Assembly (NCBI GenBank): GCA_013396525.1
Contig: VWYX01001270.1
Span: 143,165 to 207,164, forward strand
Direction: 5' to 3'
DNA: 64,000 nucleotides
Origin: Chaetorhynchus papuensis
Taxonomy: Eukaryota > Chordata > Aves > Passeriformes > Rhipiduridae
Part shown: positions 13,431-26,020 of the stretch, one piece after another
Position numbering within the stretch: position 1 is the first letter of the stretch
Layout: each line of letters begins with the position of its first letter
Program-made: the position numbers and the translations under genes
Notes under the pieces: generated by a model
The model's database searches: none
Told to the model about the DNA's origin: nothing
Seen by the model: only the letters and a program-made list of their open reading frames with translations

Positions 13431-15094
13431 ATCACTAGACTTTAATAGCCATATAAATCCTTTGCATACAGCAATCTGTGGCATGAGAAACCATATAGAT
13501 ACCCAACAAGTTTTTCTGGCTTTTACCGCATAAAACTATCAGCAATTTTGTTTTTTAAATCAACTCCTGTAGTAGAAACAATAACCAAGCAATTAACAGC
13601 AAATTTCTAGTTTTCTAAAAGAACAATGTTTCTTCTCTCAAAAAGAGCCGAGAAGCTGACGGGGAGTTTCAGATGTATGTACAGATCGGGGTGCCTCAGG
13701 AAGCTGTCAGCATCACAAGCCTGTGTTCCCAGTCGGGGGGGACACCCTGGCAGCACCCACTGTCACCCCCTGAGGAGGGCTGGGGGTGACCGAGGGGTGA
13801 CAGCCACCTGCTGCTTTGCCTGAGGGCACCACGCACCGCCTGCCCTCCAGCAGCACCCACTGGTCCTGCCCGAGAGCGGGACCAGCGCTCTGTCCCTGGG
13901 ACAGGCAGCGAGGGACCACGCCTGGAGAGGTGCAGGATCCATCCCTGGACATCACCTTGCAGGCTGTAAAGTGCAGCTTGCCTGTATTGCCTGTTTCTAC
14001 CCATAGTTTTACTTGGTCAGGAGTTGTAATCATGGAGAGGATGCAGAAGCACATTGTACCTTCCCCCACCACCGCCCAGCCCCTCGTGGGCGAGCTGACC
14101 CCTCCTCACCGTCCCCTGTGCTGGTCACACACACAGCCCCCTCCCACCCCTCACGCCTGTTCCGGTGGCATTGGCTTTTGCAGAATTCACAGAATTCATT
14201 AAGAAAATCGTTATTTACATCCAGGTGTTCAGCAGCACGATGTGATAGAGGAGCTGAGACAAGAGTTTGCCCGAGGTGGCTGAGTCACACCCTGGCCACG
14301 GGCTTATTGCTGACTCGGGCTCAGGGGCCGCATCGCCCCGGGCGGTTCCCGTTGCCCCGGTTCCACAGCAGTGGCAAAGCTGCTGCCTGCACCCCGCTGT
14401 CACCGGCTGTGTTCACCCACAGGGAGAACCAACCCCGGGCAAGGCGGGCTGTGCACAGACACCGCACCCTGGGCAACGTTAAGGCATTACAAATACACAG
14501 GAGCTATTCAGGGATTTAGAAAAACCCACTCAGAGTGTAAACATTTTTGCACATACAGTCATTGGATTTCCACACATGAAGTTTTCTGTTGTTTTCTGCA
14601 TAAATCATGAGTTAAGGAGCTACACAAAGAGCACTCAAGCAGACGCCTGGAGCACTTGGGGGTTCTCTTACAGCACAGCAGCATGCAACACGATGGACTC
14701 TAAGTAGTAGAAATATTCTGTAAGTCTCAGTCCAGGATGCTTTCTCCTTCCTGCATTTCATATATAGTTTAGGTAAATGTCATGAACAACTACGTGCTGG
14801 TAACCCAGGTAAGATGGGCAGCTGTGTGATGAACACTGGGTGATTTCAGCTCGTTTCTACCTTACCTCTAAGTAGAAAAGGGAGATACTCTGCTTCTGTT
14901 CCTGTATCTATGGAGGTTGCCCAATGACCCCAGGTCGCTGTGCCAGTGGTGCTATAGGTTTAGGTATCAGTGATTCTGCCTTCCTCAGGGACTTTGGCAC
15001 ATTGACCCCGGTTCGTACAAGATCCCTGAGAACTTATCACAGCTGCAGTACTTTACAATTTAACCTGGCATGGGCACTTGGCTCCCTGCCACGC
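13430..15094 (-). other. ABHD6: Probable ABHD6 3' UTR
   Basis: Sequence directly after the ABHD6 stop codon on the minus strand. It has no coding signal and is AT-richer than the DNA beyond it. The closest candidate polyadenylation signal is the variant ATTAAA at 13441-13446 (minus strand), with a canonical AATAAA further out at 13161-13166. The end of the transcript is inferred from these motifs only. Confidence 0.4.
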
Positions 15095-15271
15095 TCATGC
15101 CTGCTTCTTGTTGTTGTCTATGCTGTGCAGCAGCGCCAGGAACTCCAGGATGAGGTTGGCTGTCTTGCGGGGCCGCTCCACCACCACCGAGTGCCCACAG
15201 TTCTCCAGGATGTACACGTGGCAGTCTGGAATAGCGCTCGCCAAAACACTGGCACCAGAAACATCCAGGAC
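15095..15271 (-). CDS. ABHD6: ABHD6 coding exon 8 and stop (residues 280-337)
   Basis: Starts VLDVSGASVLASAIPDC, carries the catalytic His306 in ENCGHSVVVERP, and ends DNNKKQA followed by TGA at 15097-15095. Confidence 0.96.
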   Translation of the reverse strand, partial: VLDVSGASVLASAIPDCHVYILENCGHSVVVERPRKTANLILEFLALLHSIDNNKKQA

Positions 15272-18200
15272 CTGGGTGGCAGTGGAAAAAAACAGTCACG
15301 GCCACAGTCAGAGATGGGGTTTGCTGGACACTGTAGAAACCCTTTTGGGGTCCAACCAAGATGCAGAGCAGGGATGCAGACACAGTCCTTGTGACACCAG
15401 AGCCCTGCCTGGGGACAGAGCAGGGAGGCTGCATGGTGCCAATCTCAGCATGCAGCAGGGAACTCTCTTGGGTGCTTTTCGGCTGCTGTCTCAATGCAAA
15501 GGTATCATTGCAAGCAAACACTCGCATCTTTGCATTTATAGAGCCCTCTGCATGCCTGCAGCTTGCTTCCTCCCACTTCTTCCTTCCCACTCCTGCCTCT
15601 GAAACAAACCCAAAGACTTTGCCTCGAAGCCTGCCCACAATCCTCTTCCCAGTTGCCAGGACAACTCTCTGCTGACACTTTATTCTTCTTCCCAGCCCTT
15701 GCCTGCCTCGGTGCTGGCACCAACCCCCCACTGTCCCCTCGCACTCCCCAGCCCTGGCACTGCCCTCTCCTCCCTCTGGAAAGCTGGCTGTCAGCTTTCT
15801 GCCCATCACCCTGCTGAGCCCGTGTCTAAATCCACTGGCGACAGGGACACACGTGCCAGCTCCCTGCAGAGCAGTGCACAGCTCGGCAGCACGGCCCCTA
15901 CTGTGCCCCCACGGACGGGCACAGGCAGAGATGGAGACAGGTCTGTGGGGGATGTGCAGGGGGCTGCCTACCTGGTCCTGCTTTCCCCAGATGACCTGCG
16001 TCGGTGCTTTGATCTTGCTCATGTTCTCGTGAAGAGAGTGCCTGGACTTTTCATCCACGATTTCTAAAAACACTGGTGGGGCAAGAGGAGAGTCAGTCCT
16101 ACAGCGAGATGTTTTGCCTTCCCTTCTCAAAGGGTGCCCTGTGGGCCAGTTCTCCCAGTATCCCCTCACGGGGAAACCCATGCAGAGATGACGGGCTGTC
16201 CTTGCTCTGCTGCCAAGCCCAGCTGCAGAGGGACCCTCTGCCAAACCATCTCCTCATCATCCACTTGTTAACCCAGATGGGAGGGCGAGGGTGAAGCAGC
16301 AACCCCGTCACCCGTGGGGGTGGCAGTGGGGGTGGCAGTTGCGTTGCTACCAGCGACCAAGGTGTGTCCCCAAATCTGTTAATGACATTGCCCGCTCCCA
16401 CCCTCAGCAAGACAGCACGGGGATGCTGGGGCCCGCCCATGTGCCAGGGACATGGGGGCTGGGGGCAGCTGGTCCTCATGTCCCGGGGATCCTGCTGGAA
16501 AGCCTGCTGAGGAGCCTGCCACCATGTACTTACGTTTCCGGTAAAATTCATTGTGTGGGATGCGAACGTCAACAAGGCCCTGGAGGATCTGCAGGGAGAG
16601 CAGAGGAGAGCTGCTGGAGGGGATCCATGGCCTGCACAGGGCTGAGCGTGCCCAAGGGCACTCGAGAGCAGCCCTTGCCGCCCCAGCAAGTGTGGCCCCA
16701 GCATGAGCTTCTTCCTAAGCATGTGGGGCTGTTGAAACCACACTTAAGCAACATACATTTCAGCAACAAGTAATATTGTCTTTTATGATGCAGACCCGAT
16801 TTCTGCCCCTGGCCAGCAGCCACCTCAGCCATGACCAAACTTTTCTTCCTTCTTGTATTCTTTTGCCAAAACCACAAAACATCTTGGCATTACCTTACAT
16901 TTTTTCTTAGTCTCCAATCTACTCAGTCCAGACTTCCTAAGGAAAACTAGTTTAATAGCCAGCCCCTCGCCAAGTTCCTCTCGCTCGACAATGACGCAAT
17001 TAACATTTCCATCGCTTTCACTTAAAAAGCAGTGAACAATCCCCCTCCACATCACACAACAGCTGCCTTAGTTATTTAATGCTTCCTGCCAGCCATATTT
17101 ACTAAAAAACCCTTCCAGGTCCCAGCCTGCTGCCAAAAACTTCATGGGAGGAGGAATTCCAGCAGGCACTACCACAGGGAGCTTGGAAAAGAGGGTTTGA
17201 AGGGAAAGTGCTGGACAGGTGCTGGGAGTGGGGCTGGGTGTATCTCACCTGGGTGATGGCAGGGTTGGCAGCTCCAGCTCCACTCCCAGCATTGCCTCAG
17301 CTGCCACCATGCAGGCTCAGGGAGAAGCAACAAACCTGCTCACCACCTCCAAGCCCTGCTTTCCGAGCTGCCACAACCAGAGCCAGCTTCTCACCTGCTG
17401 TGGCACCTTGAAGCGAACGTAGGAGCAAAGCTTCAGCATATCTGCCATCTCCTCGGGTGTCGAGGGGATTAAAGGGATCCTGTCCATGCGTTTGGACTCC
17501 TGCAGCTCCCGGAGCTGCTTAATGAACTTGCTGTCAGTGGTACTTGGCAGGCCTGGGTGAAACGAGAAGAGGTGAACAAGCTAAAACCCAGATGAGATCC
17601 CCCCAACAGCCCAAACAAAACAACATTCTTGTACCGACCTCCCTCATCCCTGCCTGCTCATTCTTGAAAAAATTCTTATAAAAAGAGGGGAAGAAAACAT
17701 CTGTACACACAGCCACTTCAATATGCATCCAGAGATACCCAGCCTCCCTCCTACTCCAGGGCTTGGCACCACCAACCCCGCAGGCTGGCACGGCACGAGG
17801 CGTAGACATGCATGACTACTTCAGCAGAAGCTACAGTGATTATTTTTATGTGGTCAGTGATTAGTGATTATTTTTTTGTGGATGCAAACACTAGTGCCCA
17901 GCCTGCCACTGCACGGGTTGGACAGAAAATTTCAGCAGCCCCGTCTGCGTGCACCACTGAGGAGAAATTCCCCAGCAATTGAATCCCAAACCTTTCTGCA
18001 GCCCCCGCACAGAGGTTTCACATCCAGAAACAGCCAGAGAGGCAGTCGACACCTCTCCCAGAGGGGAGTGGGAAGCCGACGCCCCCAGAGCCCGGTAGCT
18101 AGGTAACATTCGCTTTGTTTCATTCCTTAGTGCTTATTTGGAAGGCGCTTTCCTTGCGTGGGAGGGGGAAGGAGCTGCTATGACAACTGGGATGCAGCGA

Positions 18201-21200
18201 AGCTTCCTCGGCAGAGAAGGCTGCCTGCTGTGCCTCCTGCAGCATGTCGTGCCCAGGCTCCCTTGAGACCCCTGTCCAGGGGATGCTGGGGATGGAGGGG
18301 ATAGAGGGCATGGAGGGGACACCCTGCTGACCTGTGCCCAGCCCTGAAGTGCTCTTCCCACTCACAGCACCCAAAGGTGGGAGGTCAGAGCGCTCCGGCT
18401 CCCAAAGCCCCAGCCCCTCAACACACCAGGGCTTTCAGGAGGCCAGAATGGGGAGGCTGTTCCTGTTGCAGTCTTGGTTCCCTCTCCTGAACTGAGAGGC
18501 TGTAGACATGCCATGTAAAATGCCTGCCATCCTGAGGGAAAAGGTGTTTTCCTCCAGAGCAGAACTTGTCCCGCTTGCCCTAGTCCCGACTCTTACCAAA
18601 GCACAGCGGGGCAAACGCCCAACCCCTGGAGAAGAGTAGTCAGCACAAGGCTGTGGCTTTCTCTTGTGCCTTGCCAGAGATTTTCAGACTGTAAATACAA
18701 ATTATTTCTAAATTCTCTGCACTACACATCTATGCTACTCCCAGCACTGCCCAGGGCTTCTGCACTGGCTCCTGCTTGCCCTCTCTCTGTCTCGCCTCCC
18801 CTGCTTTGCCCACCTGCAGGACAGATGAGGGTCAGGCTGCAAATATCTTCTGGGTACTGAGCAGCATAGACACCAGCAACATTTCCCCCCATGGAAGTGC
18901 CAACCAGATGAAAGGGCTTTCTGTTCAGCTTGATGCACTCCACGAACTGGCAGGGAGCAGAAGGAGCGTTGTTAAGGAGAGAGGAAACAACAGCATGGGG
19001 TCAGGTCATTAGAGAAATTCAACTCAAAAGCTTGAGGCTGGTGGCTGTGGCTGCCTGGGAAGGGAGGGAGCGAGGCCACACAAGGCAGACTCATGGGGCT
19101 TAGCATCCCTCAGGTCCCCACGTCCCTCACGTCCCCACATCCCTCACGTCCCCACATTGCTGTGTGGAGGTGATGTGATGCTGGGGCTTTACCTGGTGTA
19201 TTCTCTTAGCTTGCCCACTAATGGAGTAATCATCCAGGTCCGAGCGTGTCGTGCCCTCGTGCCCAGGCATGTCCACACACACCAAGTGAAGGTTATTTGG
19301 CAGGAACTGCAGAAACAAACCAGGGTGGTTACAGCACAGGGAAACTGCTGCAAAGCCCGGGGATGGCAAGGGGGGAGCCCGGGCGGGAGCAGGGCGGGGG
19401 TCACTCTCCTCCTGGCAGCCCTGGTTGCTCGTGCACCCGAATAAGTCAGTTCAGGTACCAAGGATGACATGATGAGAGAGTGTGGCCAAGACTTGCTTCC
19501 CATGGAGGCAGCAGGTGTGTACTGCTCTTCCCCTGCAGCTCTGCATGTTACAGGGGTGAAGGGATGCAACAAGCAACGAGCATGGAGCTAGGGAGCGTGT
19601 TCCCAACATGTCACAGCAGCCATCACATCCCATGCATGCGACCCCTGGGCCCCCGCACTGCCCCCAAGCCCAGGACCATTGGTCCTCAGTAAGGAGCAAC
19701 ATGATAGAAACGGAATCCCACCTTGACTATGGACAGCCACATGTCTTTGTGGGCAGAGAACCCGTGTAACATCAGGATGGACGGTCGGTATCCGGGTCTC
19801 CCTCTATAGGAATAACAAAACTGATAGTCATCGTAGTTTGCATATCTAACCTGCATGCCCAGGGCTCGGCGCCAGTACCTGCAAACAAGGAGAAAACACC
19901 AGTGAGCAAGACAAGACCAGGGCCCAGCCACGGTGTAAGCCAGGTGACAAGTCCAAGGGCAGCCACAGATTTGTTGGCTTACTAAAGCCAGTTAGGTTGG
20001 GCTCTCACTAGTGCCATAATGGGACTACTGGGATTAACCCTGTGCATCTGGTCCCTGGACAGGTATAGTACTGGTGGCCGGCTGCACTGCAGATGGTTTG
20101 TGGAGACACTCTGTTAACAAATTTTTGCAAAGACCCTAAATAACTAATTTAGAAATGGAAATGGGCCAAAATAACAATGGTAAAACAGAAAATGCCCAAA
20201 GGCTCGTATGAGGACAGAGACTCAAGAGAGAGGGGCAGCACACACGGCAAGGCAACGTGCAGGGTGGGCAGGCCAGTGCAGGGAGACAGCTCTCCCAGGT
20301 GGATAAAGGTGGGTTTGTCACGGGGTTATTTGGACACAATCCCATGGGGAGTACATCACCCCACAGACAAACATCAGTTCCCAGCCAAAACAACCATGTC
20401 ACCCTGGAGCACCACAGAAACCCAGTTCCCATGGACCAACAAGACAGCCTTTGAAAATGTATTTATACACACACAAAGGACCAGAGGGGACCATCCTAAC
20501 ACTGGGTTTAGCACCCCAGAAGACAGGCTAACCCCAAGGCTGTTCCTCTGAAAGCAGAGGCAGACAGCTCCTGCCAGCATATGCTCGCAGCCTGCTCAGA
20601 GGATGCAGCGAGACTGCCGGCCAGAAGGACCTGGACAGAGATTATTGGTGACACTTTGGACACATGATGTGTACGTGCAGCCCAAGGCAGACAGCAGGGT
20701 CGCTTTCTCTGCGTTTCCCCCGAGCTCACATATAGCCCTTGTCAGGACAACTACTGGGCTACTCCTGGTGGCCAAGACACTGGCAAATACTTTTATATGC
20801 CGTGTCAGAGTTTATTTAAGATACAAGAGCAAGGTCACCAATACTTCTGGACTGTCCTATGTCTCTGCCCACTCAAAGCTTATGCACAGTGGAATCCTCT
20901 TTTAGCATAATCTCTTTTTCGAGGGAGTTAATGGGACTTAAGCAGCATCTCAGCTCTGTGCTGGTCCTACAAGGAGAGGTGAATTTTTCCCTAATAAGTG
21001 TCTTAAGAGTCCTTGCCTCAAAGGCACTGGTGTGAACTACCGATGGGCAAGATGATAACATTTTTAGCAACTGATCCTAATGGATCAATTCAGCAGAAGG
21101 CAAAATAATCTGTGCAAAGCTGAACTGATCCCTCACAAGGTGTTAACTCACTTAGTGGCAGCAGCTAAACTGATTAACCCCTGTCACAGCACAGGCAGAG

Positions 21201-23328
21201 CAGTTCCAGGGCCGGAGTCAGCGGGACAGCCCTGGATGTCCTGCCAGGCAGGAAGGCGCATTAGTGGCAGGGAAAGCAGTGAGGCCATGGGTGAGGGGGG
21301 CCCAGCGTGACCCTTGACTGCTCCATCTGAGGACACACAGACTGCCAGTGAGGAGAAGGAGCGGGCAGGGAATTACGGAAGAAGGGAGAAGGTTCCCCCG
21401 GGACCCCCCGGGAGCAGAGCCGCAAAGCTGGAGCTGCGCAGGGCTGAAGGGGGAGGGCAGCGTGGTATGCTGCCTGCACCTCTCCTGCCTCTGCTGATGG
21501 GGAAACACAACCATTTCATCCCTGAAAAAAATCCAGCGTGGAAAGAAGCCAGTAGAAAAGGAAGAATAAGGGCAAACCCATGGTTCTTGTCCATTGTCCC
21601 TAACGAAAGAGGTGCCCGTGGCACACAGGGCATCACAGTTACTCCTGCAGGAAGCCCATACTGCCAGAAATGCTGGGGGAGAGAGAGAGATGGGGGGAGC
21701 ACACCCTTCCAAAGAAGACTGTCCTGATGATCCCTGCTCACATGCTCTCTCCCTCACCCAAACACAGACCAACCTGCCCACAGTGCATTTTCACTCAGCC
21801 CCTTATCTGCAACCCCAAAAAAACAAAAGCAGCAGGGCATTCTCTACCTTCCGCTCAGCCGGGTTCCTCCAAGCTCCCGGCATCAGACCCTGCACCTCCT
21901 TTGCCCTCTCCTGCCACCCCTGCCTGTGGCTGCTGAAGGCTTCACCCTGACCACACTCACTCAGCAGTGTTTTCCAGGGATCCTCCTCGGAACCTCAGTC
22001 CATCAGGGTCCTCCCTGGCTTCCACCAGCTGCTCATATATCCAAAGAAGTAAACCACTTTGACTGCCAAACCCTGTACCACCCAGACACCCATGGGGCAG
22101 CAGAAGGCTGTGACACTGCCTGCTCTCCTTTGCAGAGTGATGATCCCATCACTGGGGTTTTCATCCCATGCTCCCTTGTCTCTCGGATGCTGTGAATAAA
22201 AGGCTGCTAATTAAAGTGCCTTTAGAAAGAGGCTTCATCCTGTTGCTACACCTGAGTGCTGCTGTGGCAAACAGCTTCCTCTCACAGGAGGTCACTTGGA
22301 TTTGGAAACACCCCATGAGCTGAAATGCAGGAGCCACCATCTGCCAGCAGCATGTGAGGGCAGCCTGACATGCTGCCTGCTCTGCCCGGGCTGTCTGTCT
22401 GCTCTGCCCATACTGCCTGCTCCGTGCTGGGGAACAAGACTCTGCCTCGACTTCTGAAGGGAGTTATTCCAGCTTTTCCTTGCAATAAACCCAGAGAGGA
22501 AAGCTGCCAGTGGGCTTATCACTGATTTCCAAGGACAAAGGAGGACTGAAGGATGTAGTGCTTGCCTCCCGGCATCAGAAAGGACAAGATTCAAGGGGAT
22601 AAGGAAAAGCATCCCTCCATCTTCTCTGATGCTTCATTCCAGAAGAAAAAGAGAGGATAAGAAAAACCTCATCCATAACTACTAATGAGGGGAAGTCCCT
22701 GCCTGCTGAGCAGGCTGTCAGCTGGGATGGAGTGTGTGAGCCTGGGGACACCCACACCACCCACACCACACACCCAGCCACATTGATGAGGTGGGAGGTC
22801 ACCAGACTGCCACGGCTGCCGGGCTGGTGGACAGGCTGCAACAGCGGTGCTTTTCCCAGTCTCAGTCCTGCCCTTGGGGAAAACAACCCAAAAAGGCTTG
22901 GAGAGATCTTGCAAGCTGGCACTGCAGTGGCAGCCTGGCCAACAGCCCCTTGGCACAGCGAGGGACCTGACAGACAGAGGCCTCAGCAGCAAAAATGCAA
23001 TAGGAAAATGCCATTTTCTTCTCCCAGACACACTTAAAGCTGCACACAGCTGGCATGGCCCTGGAGGAGCTCAGCTCACCTGCTGCCATCACCGTAAGGG
23101 GCAGGAACACCCAGCTCTGTTACAGCACTGTGACCTGTGTGTGTGGGGGCCCTGCTGGGCACAGGTTCCACCCCTGCCACACCGAGAGCAGCGGGGCTCG
23201 TGCACTCACCAGTAGTAGATGCGGATAAGCGCCGAGGGCCAGAGGAGGAATGAGGCCACGAAGGCCAGGATGGGGATAGCCAGGGTGCCGCCGGCGATGA
23301 CAAACATGTTCAGCACATCCAGGTCCAT
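15095..23328 (-). CDS. ABHD6: ABHD6, monoacylglycerol lipase (complete, 8 coding exons)
   Basis: Spliced coding sequence on the minus strand: 23328-23210, 19878-19722, 19306-19193, 18946-18814, 17552-17395, 16588-16534, 16072-15972, 15271-15095. It totals 1014 nt, or 337 residues plus stop, the length I recall for human ABHD6. All junctions are GT/AG and in phase. The protein starts with a membrane anchor (about residues 9-31), followed by an alpha/beta-hydrolase fold. HGFSAHKDMW supplies the oxyanion-hole region, the nucleophile motif GTSMGG carries Ser148, WGKQDQ carries Asp278, and ENCGHS carries His306; these are the same numbers as the known human triad. The family hydrolyses 2-arachidonoylglycerol, other monoacylglycerols and lysophospholipids at intracellular and plasma membranes. 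The start ATG has A at -3 and G at +4, a strong context. The gene is transcribed away from DNASE1L3. No breaks were seen. Confidence 0.97.
15972..16072 (-). CDS. ABHD6: ABHD6 coding exon 7 (residues 246-279)
   Basis: Encodes LFLEIVDEKSRHSLHENM and then VIWGKQDQ, placing the catalytic acid Asp278 one residue before the splice. The donor is GTAGGC. Confidence 0.96.
16534..16588 (-). CDS. ABHD6: ABHD6 coding exon 6 (residues 228-246)
   Basis: A 55-nt exon encoding ILQGLVDVRIPHNEFYRK plus one base of Leu246. The acceptor is CTGCAG and the donor is GTAAGT. Confidence 0.95.
17395..17552 (-). CDS. ABHD6: ABHD6 coding exon 5 (residues 175-227)
   Basis: Encodes the lid region including RIPLIPSTPEEMADML and ends FKVPQQ before GTGAGA. 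The segment just after the splice (LPSTTDSKF) differs from mammals more than the flanks do. Confidence 0.95.
18814..18946 (-). CDS. ABHD6: ABHD6 coding exon 4 (residues 131-175)
   Basis: Contains the nucleophile elbow FHLVGTSMGGNVAG with Ser148. It ends LICPAG with Gly175 split across the intron, and the donor is GTGGGC. Confidence 0.96.
19107..19157. repeat. 17-bp tandem repeat, 3 copies
   Basis: Three adjacent 17-base units beginning at 19107, 19124 and 19141, the last two identical. It lies within an ABHD6 intron about 36 bases downstream of the exon-3 donor in the transcribed sense. Confidence 0.85.
19193..19306 (-). CDS. ABHD6: ABHD6 coding exon 3 (residues 93-130)
   Basis: Starts FLPNNLHLVCVDMPGHEG and ends KRIHQ before GTAAAG. 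It is 114 nt long with phase 0 at both ends. Confidence 0.96.
19722..19878 (-). CDS. ABHD6: ABHD6 coding exon 2 (residues 40-92)
   Basis: Starts after TTTGCAG and ends at SIVK before GTGGGA. It carries the first hydrolase strands and the HGFSAHKDMW oxyanion-hole motif. Confidence 0.96.
23210..23328 (-). CDS. ABHD6: ABHD6 coding exon 1 (residues 1-40)
   Basis: Encodes the start MDLDVLNMFVIAGG and the N-terminal transmembrane helix, ending at IRIYYW. The donor is GTGAGT and Trp40 is split TG|G. The exon probably extends upstream to an acceptor near 23353-23357, giving about 25-29 nt of 5' UTR. Confidence 0.95.
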
Positions 23329-23685
23329 GCTGCTCTTCAGTACTCAGCCTCACCTGCCTGCACGTAGGGAAGGTTCTGAGGTTAACCACCAGAAATTATG
23401 ACAAGTCATTGCTAAATGAGAGCTGCTGCCAGGTGAGGAGGAAAGCGGATCTGCAAGAGGCAGATATCACTCAGGAGCACAGCAAAGTCTCCCTCAGTTT
23501 TAAAACCCAGTTATTTCTTCCGGTTCCTTAATGGATCTAATTATTGCAATGTTATCCTCTCAGGAGAGCCCATCTCAAACGGGCAGCGAGGCTCCTAACA
23601 GGCACGGAACATATCCGGGGTGACAGGGCACAACATGGCCCTTGGGACACTCTGCAGACACAGGAAGCACAGCCCCCCGAGGGGT

Positions 23686-23750
23686 GCAGGCAGCCTTTCC
23701 CCCCACCCTGACTGCAGGCAGCCTTTCCCCCCATGGGTGCAGGCAGGGCC
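23686..23750. repeat. Short tandem repeat, 25-28 bp unit, about 2.3 copies
   Basis: The word GCAGGCAGCCTTTCCCCCCA begins at 23686 and 23714, and a partial third copy starts at 23739. It lies in the 5' intron of ABHD6. Confidence 0.75.
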
Positions 23751-25074
23751 AGCTTCAGGCAGGCTCCACGCTTCTTTTTGGAGGCAGGTGTCCAGCTCTG
23801 TCTCCCTTCCCTCCCCCTGCCTGATCCCAAATCCCCAGCACACAACCACTGACCTAGAATTGATGGGTTGAGCCCAGCTCTCATTACTGCTCTGCACAGG
23901 CACCAACTAATCAAGGAAGCAGAGCCTATTAATGGACTCGGGAACAGAAGAAAACAACTTGGCAGGGCACTCTTTGGTGTCCAGCCCTTACCAGAGACAA
24001 ATTTATCCCCACCCCCACATCCTCACTTCTGCCCCACATTTTGCACTTGCTGTGGATCACAGGTTCCCATCTCTGCTCCCCAGCATCCTTCAGACAAATC
24101 TCAGGGACAGCAGGTGGAGGACACTGGGAGCAAGGGCAAGCTCTCACACAGTGTCATGTTTGTCCCTGAACTCTCCTCACCGCAGACAGCTGGGATATAT
24201 TTTTCTCATTAAGAGATTAAATGCCGCCACACACACATCTCCTCTAATTCCCCCTGCTAACCAACTCATGGCTCCCCCTTTCCTCGGCACTGGCAGTTTT
24301 GTCCCACATTTGTAAAACAAAACATCCTCAATGCCTGCTCTCCCACCAGCCACTCACCCCCCATCACCACCTCCACATTTCTCCGTGCCAGGACAGTCAG
24401 ATTTTTTCCAGCTTCCTGCAAGACTCCCAGTGGTGTGTGTGTGGTATGTTGATGCCATGAAACAGGAAGGCAATCACCACAGTCACAGCCTCCCTCCCCC
24501 AGACACCATCACATTGGATCACACTGGACCCCCCCACTTGGTTACACACAACCAAGAGAAACGGTTTACAAAACCTCTGAAGCATCAGCCAGATTTGCCC
24601 TCTTCCCCCAGGGAAAATAGGAATAACTGAAATTTGAGGAATACTGTAAATATTTCCACCAGACACCTCCTTAACAAAGCTAAACCTCATTTCCTCCTTC
24701 AAGCCTCAACAACACGTCGTTATTCATTTAATTAACATTTTGTAGAAAGATCCTTGATCTCGGCAGGGCTTGTTCATAGATAAACACTTTATGCAACCGA
24801 TAAACCTCATCCATGGGAGCAGGGCTGCGAGGGAGCCCACACCAGAGCACTCGCTGCCTTTCGCTATGTCACTAAAACAGGGCAAACACTAAGCACAGAA
24901 AATCGCCATTGTTCCCACTGGTGACCCGTAACGAGAGAAGGCTGCAGGAAGGAAAAAGCGTGGGATGGTGGGAGCCCTTGTGCTCCCTGGCACGGGGTCA
25001 CCACCTCTGCCTCCACCTCCACACCGCTTTTAGAAAGCTAAACGAGGAGAAAGCCTTTAAAGAGCCTGGCTTAC

Positions 25075-25144
25075 CTTGCAGAATTCCCCTTCTCCTCTCG
25101 GCACAAGTCCTGCTCGCTGTGGGCAGCGGCGGTGTCTGAAAACA
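25075..25144 (-). other. ABHD6: Probable ABHD6 5' non-coding exon
   Basis: On the minus strand a strong pyrimidine tract followed by CTGACAG ends at 25145. An alternative AG would start the exon at 25135 instead of 25144. A GTAAGC donor follows 25075. The 61-70-nt segment has no start codon usable for ABHD6, and it lies between the CpG island at 28.5 kb and the first coding exon. It is inferred from splice signals only. It could instead be the end of a longer first exon starting in the 25.4-kb GC-rich block. Confidence 0.5.
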
Positions 25145-25359
25145 CTGTCAGAAGAGGAAAAAAACAAGGTCAAAATCGCAGTCCTGCTTTTACTCCTCCC
25201 TTCAGGCTCGGCAGCCCGGTGAGTTTGGGGTATTTAAGCCACCAGCTTCCCTTTAAGACGTCTCATATTCACCTTCTGACCAACCTTTCCCCTGTTTATG
25301 TAAATACGGCCTTTTGTACAATAAAGCCCGCTTTGTTCCAAGCAGCAGCAAAGTGCAAG

Positions 25360-26020
25360 CTGCCATCGGAGAGGAAGCGGGAGCCGCGGCGGGGAGAGCC
25401 GAGCCCAGCAGCCCCAGGCAGGGCTGCGCGGACCCAGCGCCGCGGGCTCATGCTCGCCCTTCAGGTGATTACTGCTATTAGAACAAAGCCAGCTAAGCTG
25501 CTTCTCGTCCCCTTCCTCTTTGTCTTAAAGGTACTTTTCCAGGCGCTCTGCGTGCCCCCCCCTCCGAGCCTTCCCTGTGTGAGACAGGCTGAAGCGAAGC
25601 GCAGCCGCAGGAAATGACTGGGGAGGCAGCAAAATGCTGGCCTGAACTCGCCGGCAGATTTTGGCTGTGAAATTCCCGGGGGACGATCAATAGGAGCACC
25701 GGAGCCAGCCGGCATGAGTTCTTGGGGCTGCTTCAAGCCAGAAAATCCCTGAGAGGCCCCCCTCGCCACGGCCGCAGGAGCAGGGGCAGCCGGGGGATGC
25801 TGTCCCCATCAGGCCGGAGCATTTCGGCAGGGCCACGGCAGCCCCCGCTCGCCACGTGAGCCCGGAGCCCAGTGCTGGCCATGCAATCCCGGCAAGCCCC
25901 GCTCCGGGCCCCGCTGGCCACGGGTACCTGGGGGGGAGGATGCTCGGGGAGCCCCACGGCGCTTCCGAACCTCCTTCTGCGTGGGCAGAGCACCGCCACG
26001 GATTTCCATGGCTACCTCCG
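25360..26020. promoter_or_regulatory. ABHD6: GC- and CpG-rich block, possible alternative ABHD6 promoter
   Basis: Dense CpG sequence at 25375-25450 and again at about 25750-25990, just upstream of the putative 25.1-kb non-coding exon. It could be an alternative start region for ABHD6 or simply part of the general GC-rich background. No TATA box was seen. Confidence 0.35.

Larger units (their letters stand above)
15272..23209 (-). other. ABHD6: ABHD6 introns between coding exons
   Basis: Seven introns with no recognised nested gene; the longest is 19879-23209. Long open frames inside them have no family resemblance. They contain a small 17-bp tandem repeat at 19107-19157 and no recognisable transposon. 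Confidence 0.6.

Noticed and set aside
15060..16244. 394-codon minus-strand frame covering the end of ABHD6
   Set aside because: It runs through two real ABHD6 exons and the intron between them. The catalytic motifs belong to the spliced protein, and the intron part has no homology.
25260..25345. AATAAA-containing stretch on the plus strand suggesting a transcript end
   Set aside because: A single AATAAA near 25320 with no upstream coding exons or acceptor on that strand is better explained by chance in ABHD6 promoter-proximal DNA.
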